DNA of 40,829 bases, from IMG/VR virus record IMGVR_UViG_3300043399_000937, positions 1-40,829 of that record; one strand, given 5' to 3'. Below the pieces are notes generated by a model that was given only the letters and a program-made list of their open reading frames with translations, ran no database searches and had not been told where the DNA came from. Below, one piece after another: positions 20,223 through 29,295 of the stretch (the first letter of the stretch is position 1; every line of letters begins with the position of its first letter). The stretch is from a virus. The translations under genes were made by a program, and so were the position numbers.

Positions 20223-21331
20223 AGGCTTATTCCTTTAAATGTGTTTTCGTTTACGTCCTGTTTTACGGCGCCAATTGTATAACTTGAAATTTCTGTTTCT
20301 TGTGGGGCAACTTGTACTTCCATGCCGCTAATCCACTTTTGTGTCCAAGGAAGAGGGTTTGATCCAATCTTGTATGGAGATGGTAGACCTACGCTTTGCA
20401 TACGACGAGCAGTAATCCACTCAACATATTCATTTAACAATTGTTCATTGAGACCGATCATTGATCCGTCTTTAAATAGATATTTTGCCCATGCTTTTTC
20501 TTGGTTAGCAGCATCAACAAACATCTTAATCGATTCTTCTTTAGTTTCCTCTGCAATTTTCACAAATACAGGATCATCCTTTGGAAGTGTTTTTAGCAAA
20601 AGTTGCGTCCCCGCCAAGTGAAGATTTTCATCTCTTGCAATAAACTTAATAATCTTAGCATTGCCTTCCATTCTCTTTGTTTCAGCAAATGCCCAAGAGC
20701 AAGCAAAGCTTACATAGAAACGAACACCTTCAAGAATGTTTACACTCATAAGTGCAAGCCATAGTGCTCGCTTATGCTTGTAAGCAGCATCAGGTGTTTC
20801 TTCATATGTTTTTGGTAGTGTAGCAAGAACATTATTATAGTGAATTAGTTCATCGTAGTTCTTACTAATGTCCTTAGCACAATCAACAATCTCCTCAATA
20901 TCCATTAGCTCATCAAAAATTACGCTTGGATTAGCATACACATTGCGAATAATGTGTGTATATGAACGTGAGTGAATTGTTTCACTAAAAGTCCATGTTG
21001 TAATCCAATTCTCAAGTTCTGGAAGAGAACAGATAGGACCAAAGGCCACGCTTGGTGCGCGGCCCTGTACTGAGTCCAATAGAATTTGTCTCTTGAGATT
21101 ACTTGTGAAAATATGCTGTTCATGAGCAGTAAGCGACTTAAAGTCCTTAGCATCACGCAATGTATCTACTTCTTCTGGTCGCCAAAAGAAACTAAGCTGC
21201 TTGTCAGTTAGCTTATCGATTGCGGGATACTTCATAGTATCATAACGTTGAATAGTTACTCCACCGTTTGAATCAAGGAACGCCAAACTTTTAGTGTGGT
21301 CGCTTTTATTTTCAATATCAAATACGCTCAT
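20219..21331 (-). CDS. nrdB: Class Ia ribonucleotide reductase small subunit, 370 aa
   Basis: The sequence closely follows E. coli NrdB: FWRPEEVD at the start, the iron ligands in LLDSVQGR, FSETIHSRSYTH (ligands E and H and the radical tyrosine in RSY), NILEGVRFY and ARDENLHL. The C-terminus ends in a tail that would bind NrdA. It generates the tyrosyl radical for NrdA to reduce ribonucleotides. All expected metal and radical residues are present, so it should be active. Confidence 0.96.
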   Translation of the reverse strand: MSVFDIENKSDHTKSLAFLDSNGGVTIQRYDTMKYPAIDKLTDKQLSFFWRPEEVDTLRDAKDFKSLTAHEQHIFTSNLKRQILLDSVQGRAPSVAFGPICSLPELENWITTWTFSETIHSRSYTHIIRNVYANPSVIFDELMDIEEIVDCAKDISKNYDELIHYNNVLATLPKTYEETPDAAYKHKRALWLALMSVNILEGVRFYVSFACSWAFAETKRMEGNAKIIKFIARDENLHLAGTQLLLKTLPKDDPVFVKIAEETKEESIKMFVDAANQEKAWAKYLFKDGSMIGLNEQLLNEYVEWITARRMQSVGLPSPYKIGSNPLPWTQKWISGMEVQVAPQETEISSYTIGAVKQDVNENTFKGISL

Positions 21332-21340
21332 AATTTCCTC

Positions 21341-23644
21341 TTAAATTACACAACTATCGCAAGATTCATCATCTGTTACTACTGGTGCTAATTCTACAGT
21401 TTTAGCGACCATCTTGTCAACATCTACCTCACCTGCACCATCATATGTATTGAAGTAATAAAGTGTCTTAATACCATATTTGTAACAAAGTACAAGATGC
21501 TTAAGCATTTCACTCATTGGAATCTTATCATCTTCGTAGAAAGTTGGGTTGTAAGAGGTATTAGTTGAAATGGATTGATCAATCCACTTCTGTAGTACTG
21601 CACAAATCTTTAAGTAACCTTCTGGTGACTTTTGATCCCATAGTAATTCATACTTGTTCTTGAGTCTTGGATAACCTGGAACAACTTGCTTAAGCACACC
21701 ATGCTTAGACTGCTTAACTGAAACATAGGCTCTTGGTGGTTCAATGCCGTTCGTTGCATTTGCAATCTGTGCGCTTGTTTCTGCTGGCATAAGCGCCATA
21801 ACAGTTGCATTACGAATACCGGTTGTCTTTAGCTGTTCGCGTAGAACATTCCATGGCATACGTTCGTTGTGTGCAACTAGTTCATCAATATCTGTCTTAC
21901 GTGTGTCGGCTGGTACAATACCTTGTGCATACTTTGTATCGCTGCTTAGTTCACATGCGCCTTGCTCTGCTGCAAGATCAGCACTAGCCTTAATGAGATA
22001 ATATGACCAAGCTTCTGCATATTCATCCACAAGTGTAAGTGCTCTTGGATCACTATAAGTTACATCGTTCTTTGCAAGGAAGTATGCAAGGTTAATAATA
22101 CCAACACCAAGTGGACGGAAATCCCTTGTTGATAGTTGTGCAGCCTTAACTGGATAATTTTGATAGCTTAGTAGTGCATCAAGTCCGCGAATAGCTAGTG
22201 TGCATGGTTTTTCAAAATCTTTTGGATCTTTGATATTACCCCAGTTAATGGCAGACAATGTGCAAAGTGCAATACGACCATCTTCGTCATTAATGTCGTT
22301 TAGTGGGCGAGTTGGTAGTGTAATTTCTGCACAAAGATTTGACTGCTTAACAGGCCACTTCTTTTCATCAAATGAACTGTGCGTATTGCTGTGGTCAACA
22401 TTTTGTAAGTAGATGCGACCTGTATCTTTACGCTCCCCCATAAATGAACTAAACAAGTCCGATGCTTTTACCTTCTTTTTACGAATGCGTGTATTACGTT
22501 CTGCTGTTTCATATAGTTCACGGAATCTATCTTGGTCATTGAAAAATGCTTCATAAAGACCAGGTACATCATTAGGTGAGAACAATGTAATATCGCCGCC
22601 AGTTAGCAGTCGCTCATACATTAGCTTGTTAAACTGTATTCCATAATCCATGTGACGGACACGAGTATCATCTGTACCTTTGTTGTTCTTTAATACTAGT
22701 AGATCTTCTACTTCAAAATGCCAAATTGGATAGTAGAGAGTGGCTGCTCCGCCTCGTACACCACCTTGTGAACAAGACTTAACGGCTGATTGAAAATATT
22801 TGAAGAATGGGATAACGCCAGTATGAGCGGTATCGCCATTACGTATAGGAGAATTAATAGCGCGAATACTACCTGCCCCAATGCCGATACCAGCCTTTTG
22901 AGAAACGTACTTGACGATTGAACTTGCTGTTGCGTTAATGCTGTCGAGGCTGTCTGCGGTTTCAATGAGGACGCAGGAGCTAAATTGTCGTTGTGGTGTT
23001 CTAACGCCTGCCATGACTGGTGTTGGGAGGCTGATGTCGTGTTTACTAATAGCTTCGTAATAATCCCTAACCCAAGCAAGTCTTGTCTCCTTTGAATAAT
23101 TTGCAAATAATGTAGCAGCAATAAGCATGTATGCTACTTGGGGTGTTTCATAGATTTCACCTGTTACACGATTCTGTACTAGGTACTTACCACGTAGCTG
23201 TTCCATTGCTACATAGGTAAGTTCCATATCACGATCATGCTTGATATATCCATCAAGCTTATTCCATTCTTCTTCTGTGTAGTATTTGATTAGCTCTGAA
23301 TCATAAAGTCCACGTTCTATATTCTTTTTAACAACGTCAAGTAACGACCATGGTTGAAAGCGATTATAAACTTGTTTACGCAAATGAAAATTGATTAAAC
23401 GACCGGCAACATACTGATAGTTTGGTGTATCCTCTGTAATTAAATCTGCAGCAGATTTAATGAGCATCTCTTGGATTTCTGTGCTCTTAATATTATTATA
23501 GAATTGAATTTGGCTACGTAATTCAACTTCGCTTGCGCTCACGCCAGCGATACCTTCTGTTGCCCAAAAAACTACCTTGTGTAGTTTATCGAGGTTTAAA
23601 TCCTCTTTGGCGCCATTGCGCTTTGTTACTTGAATCTTATTCAT
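21341..23644 (-). CDS. nrdA: Class Ia ribonucleotide reductase large subunit, 767 aa
   Basis: It is collinear with E. coli NrdA over its full length. An N-terminal ATP-cone (VTKRNGAKEDLNLDKLHKVV) leads to the active-site cysteine in FSSCVLIE, the NLCAE triad, the second redox cysteine in ALCTLS, and a C-terminal CDSC pair that is re-reduced by glutaredoxin. It converts NDPs to dNDPs for phage DNA synthesis. It is first in the nrdA-nrdB-nrdC operon and has an AAGGAAG ribosome-binding site. No intron or intein is seen. Confidence 0.97.
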   Translation of the reverse strand: MNKIQVTKRNGAKEDLNLDKLHKVVFWATEGIAGVSASEVELRSQIQFYNNIKSTEIQEMLIKSAADLITEDTPNYQYVAGRLINFHLRKQVYNRFQPWSLLDVVKKNIERGLYDSELIKYYTEEEWNKLDGYIKHDRDMELTYVAMEQLRGKYLVQNRVTGEIYETPQVAYMLIAATLFANYSKETRLAWVRDYYEAISKHDISLPTPVMAGVRTPQRQFSSCVLIETADSLDSINATASSIVKYVSQKAGIGIGAGSIRAINSPIRNGDTAHTGVIPFFKYFQSAVKSCSQGGVRGGAATLYYPIWHFEVEDLLVLKNNKGTDDTRVRHMDYGIQFNKLMYERLLTGGDITLFSPNDVPGLYEAFFNDQDRFRELYETAERNTRIRKKKVKASDLFSSFMGERKDTGRIYLQNVDHSNTHSSFDEKKWPVKQSNLCAEITLPTRPLNDINDEDGRIALCTLSAINWGNIKDPKDFEKPCTLAIRGLDALLSYQNYPVKAAQLSTRDFRPLGVGIINLAYFLAKNDVTYSDPRALTLVDEYAEAWSYYLIKASADLAAEQGACELSSDTKYAQGIVPADTRKTDIDELVAHNERMPWNVLREQLKTTGIRNATVMALMPAETSAQIANATNGIEPPRAYVSVKQSKHGVLKQVVPGYPRLKNKYELLWDQKSPEGYLKICAVLQKWIDQSISTNTSYNPTFYEDDKIPMSEMLKHLVLCYKYGIKTLYYFNTYDGAGEVDVDKMVAKTVELAPVVTDDESCDSCVI

Positions 23645-23667
23645 AGAACTTCCTTTAATAGATTAAT

Positions 23668-23696
23668 AGTTTAGTTTAACTTGTTTGCTAGGTCAA
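23668..23696 (-). promoter_or_regulatory. Sigma70-like promoter of the nrd operon
   Basis: TTGACC, a 17-bp spacer and TAAACT lie 23 bp upstream of nrdA, overlapping the end of the upstream gene. The -10 is a modest match. Confidence 0.45.
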
Positions 23697-24123
23697 TTTT
23701 TGTGTATGCAAAAATTGGATTCCCTAAATTGGGGATCGTGGATTTATTTACGACAGTTCTAGGTGCCCAATTAAGCATGTATAATCCCGAGTTGACCGAG
23801 CATAAATTAATCCAACCTTCGTTGGATTGATAAACCTCTAAGGTTATTTCATCAGTTATATGGGGATTATCGCATAAAGAGAGTGTATATACCATACCAA
23901 GGGATATCCCTAAATCACAATAGATATTATCATTTATTAGATTCCAAGGATCTGGTAGTTCATTTAAATCATCAGGTGTTAGATAATGATTTACGAGCGG
24001 TGCTTTTGCCCACGCATTTGCTACTTCTTTTAAGCAATCTTCAAGAGACATGGGCGTGAGGGCATTACGCCACTCACGCCACTTTAAAATACGATCTCGA
24101 CAATTAATGTCGTGCCAAATCAA
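23671..24123 (-). CDS. Hypothetical protein, 150 aa, TTG start
   Basis: The frame begins at TTG (24121-24123), which overlaps the tailspike stop as TTGA. The conserved-looking opening WHDINCRDRILKWREWRN favours this start over a later ATG. The protein is soluble, with no recognised catalytic motif. It follows the tailspike directly and may be a chaperone or a small virion component (inference from position). Confidence 0.7.
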   Translation of the reverse strand: MIWHDINCRDRILKWREWRNALTPMSLEDCLKEVANAWAKAPLVNHYLTPDDLNELPDPWNLINDNIYCDLGISLGMVYTLSLCDNPHITDEITLEVYQSNEGWINLCSVNSGLYMLNWAPRTVVNKSTIPNLGNPIFAYTKIDLANKLN

Positions 24124-25697
24124 GTTAGATTGCGATCCACGCTATAAGAGAATGAAACATCTGCACCAGTGTTTGTTGTTGTATAATTAACAGTTACATC
24201 TGATCCAGAAACTGTAGCAGTCAACGTTAATCCAATATCAGTTCCGTTTTCAGTAAATGAATCACTGTATGTAATACCAGTAGCAGTAGCAACGATCTCT
24301 AGTACACCGTTTCTAACACCAGTTCCTCTAGATGCAATGTAATTTAACTTTTGTGCTTTCTGTGAAACGTTGAAAACAATACCAGAACTAGTATTACTAG
24401 TGTTGTTAGTTAGTGTTTTAATATCACCTGTTGAAATTTGTCTTTTTCCAATGAAAACGCCTTGTGATGCTTCAATGAAAACAGATTTGGTATTGCTGTA
24501 ATCAATGCGTGGTATTGCAGATGTTTCGCTTCTTGTAAAAGTATCACAAATACTCGATCCACCAAAATCTTGGAAAATAATAACTGGGTATGCAGGTGAA
24601 GAAATATTTTGATCGCCAGCACTTAAGTATGCATTGAATGCACTTGTAACTTTTGCTGTTTTATAATTTACAATAGCAGAATTAAAAATTTCATCAAACA
24701 AGCTATTTGTTATTCTTAACCCCAATGGACCAACAATGCTTTTTCCGCTACCAGTAGTATCTTCACCTATCTTAAATCCAAGATAGAGCTTATTAAAATA
24801 ACACTTATCAAATACGATGTTTTCCATATCGTCATCTAATATTGCAGCATAATTGCTTTCTTTAAATTCGCAATTATCAAAAATAATGTTCTTTGTGTGG
24901 TTAATCGCACTGCTATAAATTCTTAATGTAGAAAGCAAAGAACCAGATGTAGTTGGTGCTTCGCCTAATCCGCCTGAAAATGCTACGTTTCTAAATATTA
25001 CAGATGACGCAGAATTAATGATGAAAACATCCATTGATAAAAAGTTAGCGTTAAATGTTATATCGTTTATTGAAATGTAACTAGGCAATACTGCACCATT
25101 TGCACCAACATTTTCTCCAACTTGCATTTTACTGTCAGCTAAACGGGCTACACAATTTGCAAAGCTATCTCTAGCAGTAATAATAGTGCAGTTTTTACCT
25201 TCACCTTGTATTGTAGCAAAGGATGGGATTTTAATTGTATCGTTAACTATATAGTTTCCTGCTGGAAAATATAAAACTCTTCGTGTTGATGGGTTAGAAT
25301 CTCTAGTATACAAATCAGCTAACGCTCTATTAATGTATACAGTATCATCATCAATTCCATTTCCTTTTGCGCCGTAATCTCTAACGCTTGCAACATCGTC
25401 AAGCTTTTCTTGTAAACTTCTAGTAACTGGTGATGATAGACTTTCACCTGTTATAGCTTGATAACCTGCTGCTACATCTTTATATGTGTAGGAATTTTGA
25501 GCAACCTCTAACAAATTACTGTATTGTGTTAAGATTTCTGTATTACCAATTTGCGGCGCGCCCTCTGCGGTAGGACCATTGCCAATAAACAATCTGCGCT
25601 GATCTATAGCCCAACCAAACTCTGCTGCGGCAAGCTGTGGTAAATTTTCGCTTAAACCATATCTATGTTGTATTCTACTAATACTGATTATTGGCAT
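24120..25697 (-). CDS. Tailspike with pectate-lyase-like beta-helix, 525 aa
   Basis: The N-terminus (RIQHRYGLSENLPQLAAAEF...LFIGNG) has the look of a phage fibre head. VRDYGAKGNGIDDDTVYINRAL at about 105 begins a pectate_lyase_3/right-handed beta-helix domain, whose rungs (IIFDNCEF, IVFDKCYF) run to about residue 340. A Ser/Thr-rich C-terminal beta region follows. Such spikes bind or cut surface polysaccharide. Catalytic residues cannot be assigned by eye. A CATAAATA late box lies 23 bp upstream. Confidence 0.85.
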   Translation of the reverse strand: MPIISISRIQHRYGLSENLPQLAAAEFGWAIDQRRLFIGNGPTAEGAPQIGNTEILTQYSNLLEVAQNSYTYKDVAAGYQAITGESLSSPVTRSLQEKLDDVASVRDYGAKGNGIDDDTVYINRALADLYTRDSNPSTRRVLYFPAGNYIVNDTIKIPSFATIQGEGKNCTIITARDSFANCVARLADSKMQVGENVGANGAVLPSYISINDITFNANFLSMDVFIINSASSVIFRNVAFSGGLGEAPTTSGSLLSTLRIYSSAINHTKNIIFDNCEFKESNYAAILDDDMENIVFDKCYFNKLYLGFKIGEDTTGSGKSIVGPLGLRITNSLFDEIFNSAIVNYKTAKVTSAFNAYLSAGDQNISSPAYPVIIFQDFGGSSICDTFTRSETSAIPRIDYSNTKSVFIEASQGVFIGKRQISTGDIKTLTNNTSNTSSGIVFNVSQKAQKLNYIASRGTGVRNGVLEIVATATGITYSDSFTENGTDIGLTLTATVSGSDVTVNYTTTNTGADVSFSYSVDRNLT

Positions 25698-25720
25698 ATC
25701 TTTATCCTACTATATGCTAG

Positions 25721-25728
25721 TATTTATG
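25721..25728 (-). promoter_or_regulatory. T4-type late promoter of the tailspike
   Basis: CATAAATA lies 23 bp before the tailspike ATG and overlaps the end of the upstream nuclease gene. Confidence 0.7.
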
Positions 25729-26410
25729 ATAAATTTAAATGATACTGCTCAACTCTTTTCCACCACAATTCACTGTACTTTTCAAACTCTTCTAAATTAA
25801 GTTCAAATAGTTGTGTTTCAAGATCTCCTGAACACATTAAAATAACACCCTGTTTAATATCAGTACCATGAATGTGATTGTGTGCATGAGCATATGCCGA
25901 TAACTGTAGGAAGTAGTCGTCGATCCATTCACGCTTTTTTGGTTTGTTAGTTTGCTTAAAATCCATAATAGCTGGTTTACCTTTCCAAACACCAACACAA
26001 TCTGTTGTGCCAGCATAAAGACCAGTATAATATAGATTTACTTCGCTTCCCCAAACTTCATTAACAAATGGTTTCATATATTGTTCAATAATTGCATCAG
26101 CCATTTTAGCTGCTTGGGCATGAACAACGTTTGAGCCAGGTTCCTTCATTTCCCCAGCAATGAATTCTTCTAAACGCTTGTGCATTATAGTTCCGCGACT
26201 TGCAGCATTTTTTGTTATTTCTGCTGCCTTATCGTGTCCTACACGCTTACGCCATTCGTTTAATGCTTGTACTTTTTCAATTGGTTTTGTTTTATCAAGT
26301 ACTGTTGTTACACTAGGTACTTTGATGCCATCGGGGGTAAGATATTGACGACCAAGCTCTGACTGTACTCGCTTAATACTCGAGTACTCATAAAGGGGAT
26401 TGAGTAACAT
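25724..26410 (-). CDS. PD-(D/E)XK exonuclease, RecB/MGME1-like, 228 aa
   Basis: The nuclease core shows RGTIMHKRLE (H77), TDCVG (D137), the D-x-K motif IMDFKQ (D150, K152) and FLQLSAYA (Q169). This order fits the Cas4/RecB/MGME1-like group found in marine T4-like phages. It probably degrades or trims single-stranded DNA in replication or recombination. Placed between tail genes rather than replication genes, so a role in packaging or DNA clean-up is also possible. Confidence 0.87.
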   Translation of the reverse strand: MLLNPLYEYSSIKRVQSELGRQYLTPDGIKVPSVTTVLDKTKPIEKVQALNEWRKRVGHDKAAEITKNAASRGTIMHKRLEEFIAGEMKEPGSNVVHAQAAKMADAIIEQYMKPFVNEVWGSEVNLYYTGLYAGTTDCVGVWKGKPAIMDFKQTNKPKKREWIDDYFLQLSAYAHAHNHIHGTDIKQGVILMCSGDLETQLFELNLEEFEKYSELWWKRVEQYHLNLS

Positions 26411-26445
26411 TTAATAATTTTAATGAATTTACTTTAATAACGCAA

Positions 26446-26799
26446 TTAATCGTTACGTGTTGCTGCTCTTTTAGCCATCATAGCAACGTCTTGCTCATCA
26501 CCAGGTTGATATTCTAGATTGTCGCTAACTTCATCATTATTTTGTGTGTTAATAATAACTTCATCCTGATTTATACTTTTAATCAAGTTAGCTATTGTTT
26601 GATTTTTTTGTCTTAAATTTTCTAATTCAGCATATGTGATAGATTGTCCAGCATTTTGCATTAAAGCTTCAATGCTGGACATTGGTACACGTACACCGGT
26701 CGCTCTTTGATCACCTTTTCCTTTTAGGTAACTAAGGATAGCCATTAATACTGGTTCAGGTCCATCAGTTCTTTGATTGGCGATCTCAAACAAACGCAT
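26446..26799 (-). CDS. Hypothetical protein, 117 aa, possible virion/prohead protein
   Basis: It begins MRLFEIANQRTDGPEPVLMA, has a helical core and an acidic, Asn-rich tail. The opening MRLFE contains an L-x-E motif, the kind cut by T4 gp21 prohead protease; the flanking gene has a similar opening. It follows the 341-aa structural-type gene by five bases. Function unknown. Confidence 0.7.
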   Translation of the reverse strand: MRLFEIANQRTDGPEPVLMAILSYLKGKGDQRATGVRVPMSSIEALMQNAGQSITYAELENLRQKNQTIANLIKSINQDEVIINTQNNDEVSDNLEYQPGDEQDVAMMAKRAATRND

Positions 26800-26804
26800 T
26801 TTAA

Positions 26805-27830
26805 TTAACGCTTCTCACGACCAAGAGATAAGTTGCCACCTACAGCAGCATCGCTTGCAGCAAAATCATCTTCTTCATCAGCACCAAGATCTGGAAGATC
26901 TTCTTCGCCACCAAGATCTGGAGCACCAAGATCAGCACCTACATCTGCGCCAGGAACAGATACAGTTCCCCCTTCTCCGCTAAGAGAACGAACAGCTTGA
27001 TCCATTGCTTCTCTGCTTGACTGTACAGTTGTTAGCAATGAACTAAGTGTTGAACTAGCACTTGCCTTAAAGCTATCAGCTTCTGCGCTACCAATTGCAG
27101 TGCGAATACTATCAGTTAGTGGAGGAAGTTGCTCGTTAAGCATCTTGCTTAGTTCTTCAATCATATCCTGCATTGAATCAACCATGTCCTTTGCAGCAAG
27201 CATTGCCTGTGCCTGGCCTAGTTCATCTTCAAATAGACGAGATTCTGAAACCTTCTTCTTTGGAAGACCAGCGTGCTTTGTGCCAGCAATCTTCTTAAGT
27301 TCTTTTTCGCTCATGCCCATCATTTCTTTTGATGCGCCTTTAGCTTTGCCTTCGCCACGCTTTGCTGCTAGAGCAGCACCAGCAGCTTGTTGCTGAGCTT
27401 TTGATACAGCCTTTTCATCAACTTTCTTCTTAGCTTCGTTGACTTTATACTTCTTGCCGTCAACATCAAACTCTTCTTTACCAGAAGCCTTAGCTTTAGC
27501 TAATTCACCGCTAAACTTGTTGCCTTCTTTTACCTTAGCTTCAACTTTCTTTGGTGACTTCTTATCATCTTTTACATTTAATTCGGCTTCAGCAACATAA
27601 CTTTCTAGTATTTGCTTAGCCATAATTAAACCAACGTAATTTGGATTGTTTTGACTTTCGTGTAGCTTATGACTACCACGAACTTTGGAAAGTTTTTGAT
27701 CAATACTTTCCATCATATCCATAGCTGAGTTAACAGTCATAGCGTTTAAATCTAGGCTCCAGCCTAGCTTTTCGCGCATCTTATTATTCATTGCAATACT
27801 GCTGGTTTTTTCAATATCTGAAAGCTTCAT
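26805..27830 (-). CDS. Probable virion or prohead protein, 341 aa
   Basis: The N-terminal 75 residues form a helical domain (KLGWSLDLNAMTVNSAMDMM...ILESYV). A Lys/Glu/Ala-rich region (about 80-200) and a helical region (about 205-285) follow, then an acidic Gly/Asp/Leu tail (GADLGAPDLGGEEDLPDLGA). Low-complexity charged segments and the late promoter 23 bp upstream suggest a scaffold/core or structural protein. No enzyme motif is seen. Confidence 0.7.
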   Translation of the reverse strand: MKLSDIEKTSSIAMNNKMREKLGWSLDLNAMTVNSAMDMMESIDQKLSKVRGSHKLHESQNNPNYVGLIMAKQILESYVAEAELNVKDDKKSPKKVEAKVKEGNKFSGELAKAKASGKEEFDVDGKKYKVNEAKKKVDEKAVSKAQQQAAGAALAAKRGEGKAKGASKEMMGMSEKELKKIAGTKHAGLPKKKVSESRLFEDELGQAQAMLAAKDMVDSMQDMIEELSKMLNEQLPPLTDSIRTAIGSAEADSFKASASSTLSSLLTTVQSSREAMDQAVRSLSGEGGTVSVPGADVGADLGAPDLGGEEDLPDLGADEEDDFAASDAAVGGNLSLGREKR

Positions 27831-27853
27831 TTGGGTATCCCTACTATATTGCT

Positions 27854-27861
27854 TATTTATA
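27854..27861 (-). promoter_or_regulatory. T4-type late promoter
   Basis: A perfect TATAAATA lies 23 bp upstream of the ATG at 27830. Confidence 0.8.
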
Positions 27862-28321
27862 CAACTACTTGACTTTTAATTAGTGGAGATACCTCTTCTA
27901 GTATTAGCTCATACTCCCCTAGTGTCCTGCTCAAACGATCAGAAATAATTTTTTCTTTGCTATAATCTCCTCGGTTTTGGGCGTGTTCTAAGTGATAGCT
28001 ATAACGTTCAATTTCTTCTAGATATTTTCCAAGTCTATGATTATTTGCTTTAAGAACAGCACAGGCAGAATAGTCGCTTTGACATAGCGACACAGAATAT
28101 GCTACAGCCCATGAACGCTTATAAAATTCTTCTAAAAAGATACCTTTTCTAGTTACTTTATAACGATCATTTTTTTGTGTAATTAGAATATCATTTACTC
28201 GAACCCAATCACTTCCTTTTGAAATGATTGGAAAATTAGTAATGGTCGGAATAGTAGATTCAATAACGTAGTTGAGTTTATTTCCAATTGATTTTTGATC
28301 TAACACTGTAGCTAACTTCAT
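27857..28321 (-). CDS. Hypothetical protein, 154 aa
   Basis: It begins MKLATVLDQKSIGNKLNYVI behind a GGAGAAAAAACA ribosome-binding site, inside the end of the upstream gene (44-bp overlap). The second half is a charged helical hairpin (RLGKYLEEIERYSYHLEHAQ). Three cysteines or aromatic clusters do not form a known motif. Function unknown; probably a late gene. Confidence 0.7.
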   Translation of the reverse strand: MKLATVLDQKSIGNKLNYVIESTIPTITNFPIISKGSDWVRVNDILITQKNDRYKVTRKGIFLEEFYKRSWAVAYSVSLCQSDYSACAVLKANNHRLGKYLEEIERYSYHLEHAQNRGDYSKEKIISDRLSRTLGEYELILEEVSPLIKSQVVV

Positions 28322-28505
28322 TGTTTTTTCTCCGTCTAGCTACTAAGTTACGCTCAAGAAGTTGCTTTAGCAACTTTTTTTGCGGTGGAGAAACTTGTTC
28401 ATCTTTGATTTCTCCGCCATTAAGTTCAATTAATTCTAAAATATCTATCATCTCTTGGGATGCATAAATGCCTATTCCAGGCATTATTAATATACGCTTA
28501 CTCAT
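28278..28505 (-). CDS. Hypothetical protein, 75 aa
   Basis: The ATG at 28503-28505 overlaps the upstream stop (ATGA). The sequence MSKRILIMPGIGIYASQEMI is followed by a helix and a basic PPQKKLLKQLLERNLVARRR segment resembling a winged-helix-like small domain; that is a pattern impression only. Function unknown. Confidence 0.65.
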   Translation of the reverse strand: MSKRILIMPGIGIYASQEMIDILELIELNGGEIKDEQVSPPQKKLLKQLLERNLVARRRKNNEVSYSVRSKINWK

Positions 28506-28795
28506 GAACGAGTAACAACGTACCAAACAAGACCACCAACGGTTCCTATCAAACTAGCAATAATAGCAAGACCAATAGTTATTAAACTGCGAAGGGCACT
28601 TGTTTCTTTTTTAGTCAAGATATCCTTAATTTCAGTTACGCTGGACTCAATTTTATCCATACGTTTAGTCATACCATCTTCTAGCTTTTCTATGCGGGTA
28701 GACATAGCTGCTAAATCTTCCTGCAATCCTTTATACCTCTCTGCACACAAATCAACGTGTGCTTCTAGGCTTTGTTTTTCAATCGATAAGGACAT
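28502..28795 (-). CDS. Coiled-coil/single-TM protein, holin-like (XhlA type), 97 aa
   Basis: Residues 1-64 form a charged coiled coil (RIEKLEDGMTKRMDKIESSV). One membrane helix follows (about 70-93, ITIGLAIIASLIGTVGGLVW), then a short basic end. This arrangement matches XhlA-type proteins, which act with holins and endolysins. No other good holin candidate is seen, but it is far from the endolysin, and virion tail membrane proteins can look similar. AAGGGTAAAG ribosome-binding site. Confidence 0.7.
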   Translation of the reverse strand: MSLSIEKQSLEAHVDLCAERYKGLQEDLAAMSTRIEKLEDGMTKRMDKIESSVTEIKDILTKKETSALRSLITIGLAIIASLIGTVGGLVWYVVTRS

Positions 28796-28822
28796 CTTTA
28801 CCCTTTAATTAATAGTCGATGG

Positions 28823-28852
28823 GTGCCTAAGTTATGCCTAATTTGTGCCTAA
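28823..28852 (-). repeat. Three direct repeats TTAGGCAC/T with 11-bp period
   Basis: On the minus strand TTAGGCAC, TTAGGCAT and TTAGGCAC occur exactly 11 bp apart, between the late promoter (28873-28880) and the ATG at 28795. They therefore lie in the leader of this mRNA. Confidence 0.85.
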
Positions 28853-28872
28853 TGTGTATCTCTACACAAGAA

Positions 28873-28880
28873 TATTTATA
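28873..28880 (-). promoter_or_regulatory. T4-type late promoter
   Basis: A perfect TATAAATA lies 77 bp upstream of the holin-like gene. The leader contains the three 11-bp-spaced repeats. Confidence 0.8.
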
Positions 28881-28882
28881 AA

Positions 28883-29293
28883 TTAGGGCAAAGAAATAAT
28901 GTTTATGTTTTTGAAGGTCCCAGTTGTTTGAAAAACAGGGGGGAAAGCAGGTTGTGTTTCTGTCAATCCGTTAATTAAGGGTACATAATTTAAATCTTTT
29001 AGTGCAACTTCGCAGTTTTCACCAAATGCATCTTCGTGCTCAATATCAAATTCCATTTGCCATATGTTACACTCTTCTGGTAAATTTGAACCTAAATCAA
29101 ATAAACGTGGATTACGAAAAAATTGAGTTACATGGATGTTAATAGGTTGACTACGCAATCCAAGTGTTTGTACTACTGTATCTAAATTCCTTTGTTGATT
29201 GCGCTGCAAACCCCAATCATCAATATTTGATTTAATTTTTACATTAGTTTGTGTGATATCAACTGTGGTAAAAAGAATATACCTGTGTAACAT
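28883..29293 (-). CDS. Hypothetical protein, 136 aa
   Basis: It begins MLHRYILFTTVDITQTNVKI and appears beta-rich. It contains WGLQRNQQRNLDTVVQTLGL and ends PPVFQTTGTFKNINIISLP, and resembles small conserved proteins of T4-like marine phages that I cannot name. The ribosome-binding site is weak. Downstream of it lies the holin-like gene's promoter. Confidence 0.72.
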   Translation of the reverse strand: MLHRYILFTTVDITQTNVKIKSNIDDWGLQRNQQRNLDTVVQTLGLRSQPINIHVTQFFRNPRLFDLGSNLPEECNIWQMEFDIEHEDAFGENCEVALKDLNYVPLINGLTETQPAFPPVFQTTGTFKNINIISLP

Positions 29294-29295
29294 TT

